Below, piece by piece: positions 1 to 8,886 of a DNA stretch of 64,000 bases. How positions within the stretch are numbered: position 1 is the first letter of the stretch; each line of letters begins with the position of its first letter. Below the pieces are notes generated by a model. It searched no databases. It saw only the letters and a program-made list of their open reading frames with translations, and had not been told where the DNA came from. Origin of the DNA: an uncultured Bacteroidia bacterium (lineage in GTDB: Bacteria; Bacteroidota; Bacteroidia; Bacteroidales; UBA932); the NCBI GenBank assembly GCA_902761655.1, contig CACWLD010000009.1, positions 1 to 64,000 on the forward strand, written 5' to 3'. The position numbers and the translations under genes were made by a program.

Positions 1-1
1 A

Positions 2-847
2 GGAAGGCAGACCCAGCCGGACCTCCTGCTCGCCCCCGAGACCTTCACCGCCGACATCATCCTTAACTCGGTGGAAATGAGTGATTCCTATAACTATTAC
101 AAGGATTTCCTGGAAGCGTATCCCGGCCTGAACTTCATCTTTGGAGCGTCCACCCATCAATATATCTTCAGTGAAAATGCCCCTTCCTATACAGCCAGGC
201 AGGTAGGGGATGGCGTTTGGGTGGAGTCCCACAACTCCGCGTTCGTAATGGAGAAGAACAACCGCTATGAATTCTACAACAAGTCCTGCCTGGTGGTGGG
301 AACGGAGAAGATGCCATATCCCAAGATTTTCGCTCCGCTCGATGCCAAGCTTGGAGGAGTGATGGGCCGATGCGTGGGCCAGGACGAGCCCTCCCTGCTC
401 ACTGTGAACAGGTATGCCAGTGACGGCAGGCTCGTCTCCGAGGTGCCCATAGGATGTGCAATCTGTTACGAAAGCGTTTACGGAGAATACTGTACCGGAT
501 ACATAAAAGAAGGAGCCCAGGCTCTTACGGTCATAACAAATGATGCCTGGTGGGGCGACACCCCGGGATACAGGCAGCATCTCAGCTACTCGTCTCTGCG
601 CGCAATCGAGACCCGACGCGACATAGCCCGATGCGGGAACACCGGCATCAGCGCCTTCATAGACCAGAGGGGAGACATCCTCACACGCACAGACTGGTGG
701 AAGAGGGAGACCCTTGAGGGCAAGATCTATCTTAACGACAAGATAACCTTCTTTGTAGAGCACGGGGACCTTGCCGGCCGCGTATGCACCTGGCTCTTCC
801 TCCTTCTGCTCCTTGCCCTGCTTGTCAGATTCGCAATGCGCCGATAG
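2..847 (+). CDS. lnt: Apolipoprotein N-acyltransferase, C-terminal part (5' end outside window)
   Basis: The reading frame is open from the left edge, so the gene starts upstream of the window. The visible part is the periplasmic nitrilase-like domain plus the last membrane segment. Lnt transfers an acyl chain from phospholipid to the N-terminal cysteine of lipoproteins in the inner membrane. The catalytic triad can be placed: Glu in APETF near base 40, Lys in YNKSCLV, and Cys in ICYES at bases 464-466. The C-terminus is a hydrophobic segment followed by Arg-Arg. The loop after the Lys (VVGTEKMPYP) differs from the proteobacterial HLVPFGE form, which is usual for Bacteroidota versions as I recall them. 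It converges on the RNase G gene. Many predicted lipoproteins in this window would be its substrates. Confidence 0.9.
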   Translation, partial: GRQTQPDLLLAPETFTADIILNSVEMSDSYNYYKDFLEAYPGLNFIFGASTHQYIFSENAPSYTARQVGDGVWVESHNSAFVMEKNNRYEFYNKSCLVVGTEKMPYPKIFAPLDAKLGGVMGRCVGQDEPSLLTVNRYASDGRLVSEVPIGCAICYESVYGEYCTGYIKEGAQALTVITNDAWWGDTPGYRQHLSYSSLRAIETRRDIARCGNTGISAFIDQRGDILTRTDWWKRETLEGKIYLNDKITFFVEHGDLAGRVCTWLFLLLLLALLVRFAMRR

Positions 848-867
848 CGTCACTGCATAAAGATAAA

Positions 868-899
868 AAAGGGGAGTGCTATGACAGCATCTCCCCTTT
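868..899 (-). terminator. Intrinsic terminator of the RNase G gene, between convergent genes
   Basis: A stem pairs GGGGAG-TGCT with AGCA-CTCCCC (one bulged base) around a short loop. On the minus strand it is followed by TTTTTTATC, a classical U-tract. The stem overlaps the stop codon of the RNase G gene. It may also slow transcription coming from lnt, but the plus-strand U-tract is weak. Confidence 0.7.
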
Positions 900-2441
900 C
901 TCGTTGTAGAATTCATATTGCAGGACTCCCAAATCTGTGCTTTCAACCAGATTCAGCCGGCATTTGTACTTCTTTTTCCATTTCCTGACATAGGAATGGA
1001 ATCCGCGGCTCAAATAAGATCCCAGGATAGGACTGACCTTAAGGTCAAGCGTACTGACGTGCTTTTCTGTCACAAGATATGACAGTCTTTCCTCGATCTG
1101 CTCGTCGATTACTGCGCTGGATGTTATCTTGCCCTTACCGTGGCACATAGGGCAGGTTTCTGCAGTATCGATCTGGGTGACGGGGCGTATCCTCTGCCTT
1201 GTAATCTGCATCAGGCCGAACTTTGTGAGAGGCAGGACGTTGTGCCTTGCCCTGTCGTTCTTGAGGAGCTCTTCCATATACTTGAAGAGCGCATTCTTGT
1301 GCTCCTGTGTTTCCATATCTATGAAATCCACGATCACAATACCTCCCATATCCCTCAGCCTGAGCTGACGGGCAATCTCGTCCGCCGCAAGGCGGTTCAC
1401 CTCAAAGGTGTTTTCTTCCTGATCGGTAGTCTTTGCACGGATACCGCTGTTAACGTCGATCACATTCAGTGCTTCGGTCGTCTCAATGACCAGATAGGCG
1501 CCTTGTTTTAACGGGACCACCTTCCCGAAAGAACTCTTGATTTGCCTGGTGACCTCAAAATGGTCGAATACAGGCTCTTTGCCATCGTAAAGCTTGACTA
1601 TCTTCTCCTGATCCGGAGAAATGATAGAGATGTAGTCCTTGATCTCCTCATAGGCGTTCTGCTCATTCACAAATACATTGCTGAATGAATCGTTCAGAAG
1701 GTCCCTGAGGGTGACGGTGGTTTTGGAGAACTCAGTGAAGAGCAACTCCACGCCTTTGTTCCTTGCGATCTTGTTCCAAGATGTCTTCCATTTGTCTATC
1801 AAAGAACGAAGTTCTCCTGCGAGAACCGCTGCGGTCTTTCCCTCGGCCGCCGTGCGAATTATCGCACCGTAGTTCTTAGGAAGAATGCTCTTGACCAGAG
1901 ACTCAAGCCTGCGCTTTTCTTCGCTTGAACTGATTTTTTGGGAAACGCTCACCTTCTGTGCAAAAGGGAGCAGTACAAGGTTTCGTCCTGCCAATGAAAT
2001 TTCTGCGGACAGCCGGGACCCCTTGGTGGAGATAGGCTCTTTTTTTATCTGGGCTATGATCATCTGGCCCTGCTTCAGGACATCCTCTATGCGGCCTTCC
2101 TTTGGCAGGATGGGGCCAAGCTGGATGCGGGAGAACAGGCTCTCCATATTGACATTGGGGTTGGAGGTCCTGACAAACTTGTCAAAGGCGTCAAAATACA
2201 GCCCCAGGTCCAGATAATGGATGAAAGCTTCCTTTTCGTCGCCAATGTCCACAAATGCGGCGTTCATTGCCGGGAGTATCTTCTTGACTCTTCCAAGAAA
2301 CACGTCTCCCACGGAACACGGGCGGTCCTGACTGGATTCTTTGTTCAGTTCGATGAGCCTGCCGTTTTCCAGCAGCGCTATCTGAACTTCGGACGAGGTG
2401 ACGTTGACCACCAGGTCCTTTACAGAATGCTCAGTTTCCAT
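879..2441 (-). CDS. rng: Ribonuclease G / E family endoribonuclease
   Basis: The protein has 520 residues. It is an endoribonuclease that cuts single-stranded A/U-rich RNA and processes rRNA and mRNA in the cytoplasm. An S1 RNA-binding domain lies at about residues 44-130. The catalytic DNase I-like domain carries both metal-binding aspartates, D329 in NVIDVNSG and D372 in VIVDFIDM. The zinc-link cysteines C430 and C433 (CPMC) follow, then a short C-terminal domain. The length matches RNase G rather than the long RNase E. The small basic protein and HU lie upstream on the same strand. Its terminator overlaps its own stop codon. Confidence 0.93.
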   Translation of the reverse strand: METEHSVKDLVVNVTSSEVQIALLENGRLIELNKESSQDRPCSVGDVFLGRVKKILPAMNAAFVDIGDEKEAFIHYLDLGLYFDAFDKFVRTSNPNVNMESLFSRIQLGPILPKEGRIEDVLKQGQMIIAQIKKEPISTKGSRLSAEISLAGRNLVLLPFAQKVSVSQKISSSEEKRRLESLVKSILPKNYGAIIRTAAEGKTAAVLAGELRSLIDKWKTSWNKIARNKGVELLFTEFSKTTVTLRDLLNDSFSNVFVNEQNAYEEIKDYISIISPDQEKIVKLYDGKEPVFDHFEVTRQIKSSFGKVVPLKQGAYLVIETTEALNVIDVNSGIRAKTTDQEENTFEVNRLAADEIARQLRLRDMGGIVIVDFIDMETQEHKNALFKYMEELLKNDRARHNVLPLTKFGLMQITRQRIRPVTQIDTAETCPMCHGKGKITSSAVIDEQIEERLSYLVTEKHVSTLDLKVSPILGSYLSRGFHSYVRKWKKKYKCRLNLVESTDLGVLQYEFYNEKGEMLS

Positions 2442-2517
2442 AAGGAATTTCTATTTAAAAGAACGAAAAATAAAGAGGCCGGACGGATCTCCCGCCCAAC
2501 CTCATTCGACATCTAGA

Positions 2518-2607
2518 TTACTTCTTCTTATGTCTGTTCTTGCGCAAGCGCTTTTTACGCTTGTGCGTGGACATTTTATGTCTCTTTCTTTTCTTTCCGC
2601 TAGGCAT
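2518..2607 (-). CDS. 29-residue highly basic AURKAIP1/COX24-like protein
   Basis: A complete 30-codon frame from ATG to TAA encodes MPSGKKRKRHKMSTHKRKKR followed by LRKNRHKKK. More than half of the residues are Lys or Arg and none is acidic. Small proteins of this exact style are conserved in Bacteroidota and are annotated as AURKAIP1/COX24-domain proteins. The mitochondrial members of that domain are small-subunit ribosomal protein mS38, so a ribosomal role is plausible but inferred. It sits 15 bp downstream of the HU gene on the same strand and is probably co-transcribed with it. It falls below the size limit of most gene callers. Confidence 0.75.
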   Translation of the reverse strand: MPSGKKRKRHKMSTHKRKKRLRKNRHKKK

Positions 2608-2622
2608 AAACTTAAGTATGAT

Positions 2623-2895
2623 TTATTTTACAGAATTAACGAAAGTTTTGGCTGGCTTGAAAGCAGGGATGTCGTGAGCAGGGATTGTAAGGGTTGTCTG
2701 CTTGGTGATGTTCCTTGCGGTTTTCTGAGCCCTGTGCTTGATGATGAAGCTGCCGAATCCGCGAAGATATACAGGGTTGCCCTTGCATACAGAATCCTTT
2801 ACGCTCTCCATAAATCCCTCTACAACTGTCTGTACGGTTGCTTTCTCAATGCCGGTAGCCTTTGCTACTTCATTTACTATTTCAGCTTTAGTCAT
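2623..2895 (-). CDS. HU-family DNA-binding protein
   Basis: This 90-residue protein belongs to the HU/IHF family of dimeric nucleoid proteins that bend DNA. The N-terminus (MTKAEIVNEVAKATGIEK) is the usual helix pair. The central GFGSFIIKHRAQKTARN segment is the start of the DNA-binding beta arm, and the tip and last helix follow. The length is typical. A very good promoter (TTTG-N19-TACTTTTG) lies 43 bp upstream. One of the rare CATG tetranucleotides of this window is at its start codon. A short basic protein and RNase G follow downstream. Confidence 0.93.
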   Translation of the reverse strand: MTKAEIVNEVAKATGIEKATVQTVVEGFMESVKDSVCKGNPVYLRGFGSFIIKHRAQKTARNITKQTTLTIPAHDIPAFKPAKTFVNSVK

Positions 2896-2938
2896 GATTT
2901 TTAATAGTTAATTAGGTGAGTTCCTTTTTGTTGGAGTG

Positions 2939-2969
2939 CAAAAGTAGGTTATTTTTTTCAATAATCAAA
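2939..2969 (-). promoter_or_regulatory. Promoter of the HU gene
   Basis: On the minus strand TTTG (2966-2969) and TACTTTTG (2939-2946) are separated by exactly 19 bp. This matches the Bacteroidota housekeeping consensus TTTG-N19-TAnnTTTG at both elements. The leader to the HU start is about 40 nt. Confidence 0.8.
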
Positions 2970-2979
2970 CATTAGATTT

Positions 2980-2987
2980 TATATTTG
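2980..2987 (+). promoter_or_regulatory. Candidate -7 box for the GH54 lipoprotein gene
   Basis: TATATTTG fits the TAnnTTTG -7 consensus and lies 33 bp before the ATG at 3021. No good TTTG is present 19-20 bp upstream (TTTC is found instead), so the promoter may be weak or activator-dependent. It diverges from the HU promoter. Confidence 0.5.
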
Positions 2988-3020
2988 TAACTACTAAAAC
3001 ACTAATCGTCAAATATTCAT

Positions 3021-5669
3021 ATGCGAAAAAAGCTATTCTACTTTCTGGCGGCGGCCTGCCTGGCTCTGCCGGTGTTCGTGATTGCCAGCTGCTCAAAGGG
3101 CGCAAAGTCGCTTCCGTGTGACATTTACGCCTCATACGGCACCCCTTGCGTCACCGCTCACAGTACTACCAGACTTCTGTATTCCAAGTACAAGGGACCC
3201 CTTTACCAGGTAAAGCGCGCCTCTGACGGACAGACGCTTGACATCCGCCCCGTGAAGGGATATGCCGACGCCGCCGCCCAGGACCGCTTCCTGAAAGGCG
3301 ACCAGGGAACCATTACAATAATATATGACCAGTCCGGACTGGGAAACAACCTTGAGCCGGCTCCTCCGGGAACCTTCAAGGGACCGGACGAGGGCGAATT
3401 CAACACTCAGTCCATTGCCGATATGGCTCCGGTGCTCATCCACGGCCGCAAGGCGTACGGCGCCTTCATAATGCCGGGAATGGGATACCGTTGCAACAAC
3501 GCCGCCGGCCTTGCCATCAACGATGAGCCGGAAGGAATGTATTACGTCATTGACGGCGGCCATTATGACAGCGGATGCTGCTTTGACTACGGAAACTCAT
3601 CCACGAACGGCAAGGCAGTTGGAACCGGAACTATGGAGACCACCTATTACGGCACCTCCACCGCCTGGGGACGCGGAAACGGCCCGGGCCCTTGGATTAT
3701 GTCCGATATGGAGGCCGGCCTTTTCTCTGGATACGACCCCAAGCAGAACGACGTTCCTACCATAGACTGGAAGTTCGTCACCGTATATGTGAACGGAGGC
3801 GGCGGCAACCAGTGGGACCTTCGCGGCGCAGATGCGACAAGCAGCGAGGTGACCACTTTCTACAGCGGAGTGCGCCCGCATACGCTTGAAGGAAGCGACG
3901 CCTATTATCCTATGCACAAGAAGGGAGCTATGCTCCTTGGCAACGGAGGCGACAACGGAAACGGTTCCGCAGGAACATTCTTCGAGGGCGTGATGACCTT
4001 TGGATATCCTGTTGACGAGGCTATCGAAGCCGTTCAGAAGAGCGTTGTGGCTGCAGGCTACCAGGAGTATCCCGTGACTATGACACGCCTGACATCCTTT
4101 GTGCCGGGCTCCAGCGCAGAAGTCACCGTTGGTTTCACCAACCGCGGAGCCAAGGCTCTCAAGGGCTTCGCCTTTGAGCCGGAGGCTCCTGCCGGATGGG
4201 AAGTCACCGCCGCAGGCCAGGTGCCTTCAGAGGTGGCTCCCGGCCAGAGCGTGACCGCCGTTTATTCTGTGAAAGCTCCCGCCGGACGCTCCACCGGCTA
4301 CCTTGAGTTCAATGCCTTGTGGAAGGGCGGCAACGCCGCCGTCACCACCAAGGTGCGCAGCGCCGAGGCCGTCAAGATCAACGAGGTGAAACTATCAGCC
4401 CCTTCGGACCCCAACGACCAGTTCATAGAGATTTTCAACGCATCCAACGTCCCCGTAGACCTTTCCGGAATGGAAATCCAGGTGCGCCGCAGCGGATGGA
4501 CACCTGTCAAGGCGGCAGTCATCCCTTCCGGAACCACCCTGGCGGCACGTTCGTTCTATCTGCTCACCCTCTCTCCGGCAGCGATCACGGCACCGGCGCA
4601 GCAGGGTGCCACTGAGGTTTATCTCAGCGCGGACCTTCCTGCTGACACAGAGGTTACAATTGGCGGGAAGGCATACAGGATAAGCGCGGCTGGAGCTCCT
4701 GCAAGCGCGTTCACCACCATTTTCTCCCCAATCTCCACGGGACCTAAGCTTTCATTCCCCGCAGGAGCCACAACCCTTCCTCTCACTTCCACTGAAGGAA
4801 TAGCTCCGGGCCAGAAACTTGGAATAGGCCTTGGAGGCAACTATGAGATTGTAGAAGTGACGGCAGTTGGCGCTTCCGCAACCCAGACCGTTCTCTCAAA
4901 GGAGGCAAAGGCAGGTGACACAATGCTCACCATAGAGACTACCCAGAACCTTGTTCCCGGATCCGTAATCACAATTGACACAGGCTCCCGCATAGAGGTT
5001 GCCACTGTCAAGACCCTGGTCAAGAGTTCCGGCGTTCCGGTCCGTCAGATGCGCGGAGCACCGCCTCACGAGCCGGGCGTAGTGGAAATAGAGGCTCCGC
5101 TCAAGCAGGACCATATGCTTTCCGTTGACGTTTCCTGTCCGGGCGGCGGAGTTACCTTCACCCCGGCTACCAGGTACGCCCATATCAGCGGCCAGGCGGC
5201 CCAGGGCCTTGGTACTGCGTACAAGCTGTCCGCAGGCCTCCAGGCCGCGGCCGACGCCTATGAGGCCGTTTCCGTCTTCCCTGAAGGAAACCAGCAGTTC
5301 GGCTATCAGCTTTCCGCATCGGCGGGTTCCATAGCACTGGTCGATCCCGCTTCAGGCACTGTGGTTGACGCCATCGTATATGGCTCCCAGCAGAGCAATT
5401 CCAGTGGAAACGGAACCATTGCAAGCCCTGAGCTGGCAACCCTGGAAGGAGTCCAGGACGGCGGCGGATGCATTGCCGTGGTGCCTCCATCCAGGCCCAA
5501 CTTCAACTTTATGCGTCCGGGAATGCCGGCACCTCCGGCAGAAACCGGCCCGGGCAGGAGCATGGTCCGTTTCCCTGACGGAACAGATGCCGACGCCCTC
5601 TGCCGCGACTTTATGGTAAGCTCCACTCCTACTCCCGGGGCTGCCAACAGCGTGGCTTTGCTGGAATAA
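3021..5669 (+). CDS. Secreted lipoprotein with GH54 alpha-L-arabinofuranosidase catalytic domain
   Basis: The protein has 882 residues. A lipoprotein signal peptide ends at Cys24 (VIASC). Residues about 31-348 align closely, from memory, with the catalytic domain of the fungal AbfB family (GH54). Both catalytic residues are present: nucleophile Glu231 in MSDMEAGLFSG and acid/base Asp311 in GNGGDNGNG, plus the vicinal Cys186-Cys187 pair. It would release arabinofuranose from arabinan or arabinoxylan at the cell surface. The usual C-terminal CBM42 is absent. Instead there is an Ig-like NEW3-type region (about 350-445), a lamin-tail-like segment (about 450-560, with INEVKL and FIEIFNAS), a linker, and a second lamin-tail-like half ending near residue 880. 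No SusC/SusD or other sugar genes are nearby. Activity is inferred from the conserved residues. Confidence 0.87.
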   Translation: MRKKLFYFLAAACLALPVFVIASCSKGAKSLPCDIYASYGTPCVTAHSTTRLLYSKYKGPLYQVKRASDGQTLDIRPVKGYADAAAQDRFLKGDQGTITIIYDQSGLGNNLEPAPPGTFKGPDEGEFNTQSIADMAPVLIHGRKAYGAFIMPGMGYRCNNAAGLAINDEPEGMYYVIDGGHYDSGCCFDYGNSSTNGKAVGTGTMETTYYGTSTAWGRGNGPGPWIMSDMEAGLFSGYDPKQNDVPTIDWKFVTVYVNGGGGNQWDLRGADATSSEVTTFYSGVRPHTLEGSDAYYPMHKKGAMLLGNGGDNGNGSAGTFFEGVMTFGYPVDEAIEAVQKSVVAAGYQEYPVTMTRLTSFVPGSSAEVTVGFTNRGAKALKGFAFEPEAPAGWEVTAAGQVPSEVAPGQSVTAVYSVKAPAGRSTGYLEFNALWKGGNAAVTTKVRSAEAVKINEVKLSAPSDPNDQFIEIFNASNVPVDLSGMEIQVRRSGWTPVKAAVIPSGTTLAARSFYLLTLSPAAITAPAQQGATEVYLSADLPADTEVTIGGKAYRISAAGAPASAFTTIFSPISTGPKLSFPAGATTLPLTSTEGIAPGQKLGIGLGGNYEIVEVTAVGASATQTVLSKEAKAGDTMLTIETTQNLVPGSVITIDTGSRIEVATVKTLVKSSGVPVRQMRGAPPHEPGVVEIEAPLKQDHMLSVDVSCPGGGVTFTPATRYAHISGQAAQGLGTAYKLSAGLQAAADAYEAVSVFPEGNQQFGYQLSASAGSIALVDPASGTVVDAIVYGSQQSNSSGNGTIASPELATLEGVQDGGGCIAVVPPSRPNFNFMRPGMPAPPAETGPGRSMVRFPDGTDADALCRDFMVSSTPTPGAANSVALLE

Positions 5670-5710
5670 GAAGGCTCACTTTCTCCGTTGGCACGGAGAT
5701 TGACCAAATA

Positions 5711-5766
5711 AGGCTATGGCTTTTTGACGGGGCAAATCCTGCCAAATTGACATAGCCTGTTTTTAT
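5711..5766 (+). terminator. Nested inverted repeat: terminator after the GH54 gene or lon leader
   Basis: AGGCTATG (5711-5718) pairs exactly with CATAGCCT (5751-5758). Inside it, GGCA (5731-5734) pairs with TGCC (5740-5743). A T-run (GTTTTTATC) follows directly. It lies 41 bp after the GH54 stop and 21 bp before the lon ATG, so it could end the first transcript or act as a regulatory leader for lon. The sequence alone does not decide. Confidence 0.5.
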
Positions 5767-5779
5767 CCAGAGAAACATT

Positions 5780-8188
5780 ATGAGCAAAAAAATAGATACA
5801 AACCTGTTTTTCCCCAACATTGGGGCAGAAGTGAACATCATCCCAGTGCTCCAGGGAGAAGGCTCCCTGAAGTTCGATCCGGCCGAGATGCCTGACGTAA
5901 TACCCATCCTGGCGCTGCGCAATGCAGTTATCTTCCCGGGAGCGGTTTATCCCGTGACAATTGGCAGGCCTAAGTCCCTGCAACTCATAGCGGATGCGGA
6001 GAAGTCCGGAGCCCTCATAGGAGCGGTTCCGCAGATTGACGTGACAGTTGAGGATCCCCAGAAGGAAGACCTCCTGCCATACGGAACCGTTGTCAGGATT
6101 GTCAGGACCCTTGAGATGCCGGACGGCACCGTCACGGCCATCCTGCAGGGTCTCAAGCGTTTCTCCCTTGATTACGTGGTCACTTACGACCCGTACATCC
6201 GCGCCCGCGTCCACTGCCTTGACGATTTCCTGACAGATGACAGTGTGGCAGACCGCAAGATGATAATGAATTCCCTCAAGGACAAGGCCATCCAGATAAT
6301 GCGCAACTCCAACCTGGCCTCCAAGGAGGCTCAGGGCGCGCTGCGCAGCATCAACGACTTCGGCTTCCTTGTAAACTTCATAGCCACTACCCTGGAGGTG
6401 GAGAACTTCGAGGAGAAGGCTGACCTGCTCCAATATGACGATGTGCGCGTGCGTGCGCTCAACCTCCTTGCCCTGATGGAAACCCAGCTGCAGTATATGA
6501 AGATTCAGCAGGACATCAACCAGAAGGTCCGCAGCGAGATAGACCAGCAGCAGAGGGAGTACTTCCTCAACAACCAGCTCCGTACCATCCAGGAGGAGCT
6601 TGGAATGGACGAGGGAGAGGAATTCGAGCAGTTCCGCCAGAAGGCCGCGGCAAAGAAATGGCCTGAGAAAGTGAAGGCCATCTTTGACAAGGAACTGGCC
6701 AAGCTGGAGAAGTACAACCCTTCTTCACCTGACTACTCCGTGCAGTACAATTACCTGGAGTTTATGCTTGAACTTCCCTGGGACGATATGTCAGAGGACA
6801 ACCTGGACCTCAAGCACGCCCAGAAGGTCCTTGACAACGACCACTACGGCCTTGAAAAAGTCAAGGAGAGAATCATAGAGTACCTTGCAGTCCTCAAGCT
6901 CAAGGGCAATATGAGGAGCCCTATCCTGTGCCTCTACGGCCCTCCGGGAGTAGGCAAGACCTCCCTTGGAAAGTCCGTTGCCAAATCCCTGGGACGCCAG
7001 TACGTGCGCATCTCCCTTGGAGGAATGCACGACGAGGCCGAGATCCGCGGCCACCGCAAGACCTACGTCGGAGCCCTTCCGGGCCGACTGCTCAGCGGAA
7101 TAGCCCGCGCCGGCAAGTCCAACCCAGTAGTGGTCCTTGACGAGATTGACAAGCTTGCTTCAGACTTCAAGGGTGACCCCTCATCCGCACTGCTGGAGGC
7201 ATTGGATCCGGAGCAGAACTCCACGTTCCACGACAACTACCTGGACATTGACTACGACCTGTCAAACGTGCTGTTCATCACCACGGCCAACTCGCTGTCA
7301 ACAATCCAGCCGGCCCTCCTGGACCGTATGGAAGTGATAAACGTTTCCGGTTACCTGGCAGAGGAGAAAGTCCAGATAGCGCGTCATTTCCTTGTTCCCA
7401 AGCAGCTCAAGGAGCACGGCATATCAGAGGACGCCCTCAAGATAGATTCCGGCGCAATCAAGGCAATAATCAACGACTACACCCACGAGAGCGGTGTGCG
7501 CGGCCTTGAGAAGCAGATAGCCAAGATAGCCCGCGTAACAGCCAAGAAGATTGCAATGGAGCAGGAATATCCTACTATCATCAAGAAGGAGCACCTTAAG
7601 GAGTACCTTGGCCTTCCTACGGCCTACCACGACCGCCAGAAAGGCAATGAGGTGCCCGGCGTGGTCACAGGCCTCGCCTGGACGGCAATGGGCGGAGAGA
7701 TCCTCTTTGTGGAAAGCTCCGTATCCAAAGGCAAGGGAGTGATGACAATGACCGGAAACCTAGGAGACGTGATGAAGGAGTCCGCGACCATCGCCTACCA
7801 GTACATCAAGGCCCATCCGCAGATGGCAAACGTGACAAGCGAGGAATTCGCCGCCAAGGACATCCACGTTCACGTTCCTGAAGGAGCAACTCCAAAGGAC
7901 GGCCCCTCCGCCGGTATAACAATGGTAAGCTCAATGGTATCAGCCCTCAGGGGCCAGGCGGTCAAGAAGCACATTGCAATGACCGGTGAGATGACCCTCC
8001 GCGGCCGCGTGCTGCCGGTAGGCGGAATCAAAGAAAAGATCCTTGCCGCCAAGAGGGCCGGAGTGAAGACAATTGTCATCTCCGAAGACAACCGCAAGGA
8101 TGTCGAGGACATAAACGAGGTTTACATCAAAGGCCTTGAGTTCGTTTACGTAAAGAATATAGCGGACGTTATCGATTTTATTTTCTAA
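5780..8188 (+). CDS. lon: ATP-dependent protease Lon
   Basis: The protein has 802 residues, the usual length for bacterial LonA. It degrades misfolded and regulatory proteins in the cytoplasm. The N-terminal substrate-recognition domain contains [14 protein letters not shown] and is followed by a coiled-coil region. The AAA+ module carries Walker A GPPGVGKT at 387-394 and Walker B VVLDEIDK. The C-terminal protease domain holds the Ser-Lys dyad, Ser710 in PKDGPSAG and Lys751 in VGGIKEK. No CIRCE element and no clear TAnnTTTG box were seen in the 110-bp upstream gap, which is largely occupied by an inverted repeat. ung follows 25 bp downstream. Confidence 0.97.
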   Translation: MSKKIDTNLFFPNIGAEVNIIPVLQGEGSLKFDPAEMPDVIPILALRNAVIFPGAVYPVTIGRPKSLQLIADAEKSGALIGAVPQIDVTVEDPQKEDLLPYGTVVRIVRTLEMPDGTVTAILQGLKRFSLDYVVTYDPYIRARVHCLDDFLTDDSVADRKMIMNSLKDKAIQIMRNSNLASKEAQGALRSINDFGFLVNFIATTLEVENFEEKADLLQYDDVRVRALNLLALMETQLQYMKIQQDINQKVRSEIDQQQREYFLNNQLRTIQEELGMDEGEEFEQFRQKAAAKKWPEKVKAIFDKELAKLEKYNPSSPDYSVQYNYLEFMLELPWDDMSEDNLDLKHAQKVLDNDHYGLEKVKERIIEYLAVLKLKGNMRSPILCLYGPPGVGKTSLGKSVAKSLGRQYVRISLGGMHDEAEIRGHRKTYVGALPGRLLSGIARAGKSNPVVVLDEIDKLASDFKGDPSSALLEALDPEQNSTFHDNYLDIDYDLSNVLFITTANSLSTIQPALLDRMEVINVSGYLAEEKVQIARHFLVPKQLKEHGISEDALKIDSGAIKAIINDYTHESGVRGLEKQIAKIARVTAKKIAMEQEYPTIIKKEHLKEYLGLPTAYHDRQKGNEVPGVVTGLAWTAMGGEILFVESSVSKGKGVMTMTGNLGDVMKESATIAYQYIKAHPQMANVTSEEFAAKDIHVHVPEGATPKDGPSAGITMVSSMVSALRGQAVKKHIAMTGEMTLRGRVLPVGGIKEKILAAKRAGVKTIVISEDNRKDVEDINEVYIKGLEFVYVKNIADVIDFIF

Positions 8189-8193
8189 CTTTA

Positions 8194-8216
8194 CACTTCA
8201 AACAGCATTTGAAGTG
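8194..8216 (+). promoter_or_regulatory. Inverted repeat covering the ung start codon
   Basis: CACTTCAAA (8194-8202) and TTTGAAGTG (8208-8216) are exact complements with a 5-base loop. The last three bases are the GTG start codon of ung. No U-tract follows on the plus strand, so this is not a standard terminator. In a lon-ung transcript the hairpin would hide the start codon. Confidence 0.5.
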
Positions 8217-8882
8217 GAAGTCAGAATAGAAAATACCTGGAAACAAGCCCTGCAGGAGGAGTTCGACAAACCCTATTTTGCAGAGCTTGTATCTTTTCTG
8301 CACGCTTCCAAGGACGCCGGAACCCGTATATATCCGCCCGGAGGGCAGATATTCAAGGCGTTTGAACTCACGCCCCTTCCGGAGGTGAAGGTGGTCATCC
8401 TTGGTCAGGATCCTTACCACGGACCGGGCCAGGCTATGGGCCTGTCCTTCTCCGTGCCGGACGGGATTCCAGCCCCGCCCTCGCTCAAGAATATTTTCAA
8501 GGAGATAGAGGACGAGCTGGGAGTACAGATGTCCGGGCGCACCAACCTGGAAAGCTGGGCAAGGCAGGGCGTGCTTCTGCTCAACGCCATCCTTACAGTG
8601 GAGGCGGGCAAGGCCGCCTCGCACAGCGCGATAGGCTGGCAGACCTTCACTGACGCCGTGATCAAATGCATAAGCGACAACTGCTCCGGCGTGGTGTTTA
8701 TGCTGTGGGGCAATTTCGCCCGCAGCAAGAAAGACCTGATAGACTCAGGCAAGCATTTTGTGCTTGAAGCGGCGCACCCTTCTCCGCTCGCCAGGGGAGC
8801 GTTTTTCGGGTGCGGCCATTTTGCAACGGCCAACAGGCTCCTGGAAGCCCAGGGCAAGGCCCCAATTGATTGGAAACTATAG
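8214..8882 (+). CDS. ung: Uracil-DNA glycosylase
   Basis: This 222-residue family 1 UDG removes uracil from DNA as the first step of base excision repair. The water-activating motif GQDPYHGPGQA is present with catalytic Asp66. The Leu-loop motif AAHPSPLARG supplies His188. LLLNAILTVEAGKAASH is also typical. I chose the GTG at 8214 because no in-frame ATG lies upstream and the start (MEVRIENTWK) aligns with Bacteroides homologues as I remember them. The start codon lies in the 3' arm of a 9-bp inverted repeat. coaD begins 4 bp after the stop, so the two are probably co-transcribed. Confidence 0.95.
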   Translation: MEVRIENTWKQALQEEFDKPYFAELVSFLHASKDAGTRIYPPGGQIFKAFELTPLPEVKVVILGQDPYHGPGQAMGLSFSVPDGIPAPPSLKNIFKEIEDELGVQMSGRTNLESWARQGVLLLNAILTVEAGKAASHSAIGWQTFTDAVIKCISDNCSGVVFMLWGNFARSKKDLIDSGKHFVLEAAHPSPLARGAFFGCGHFATANRLLEAQGKAPIDWKL

Positions 8883-8886
8883 TATT

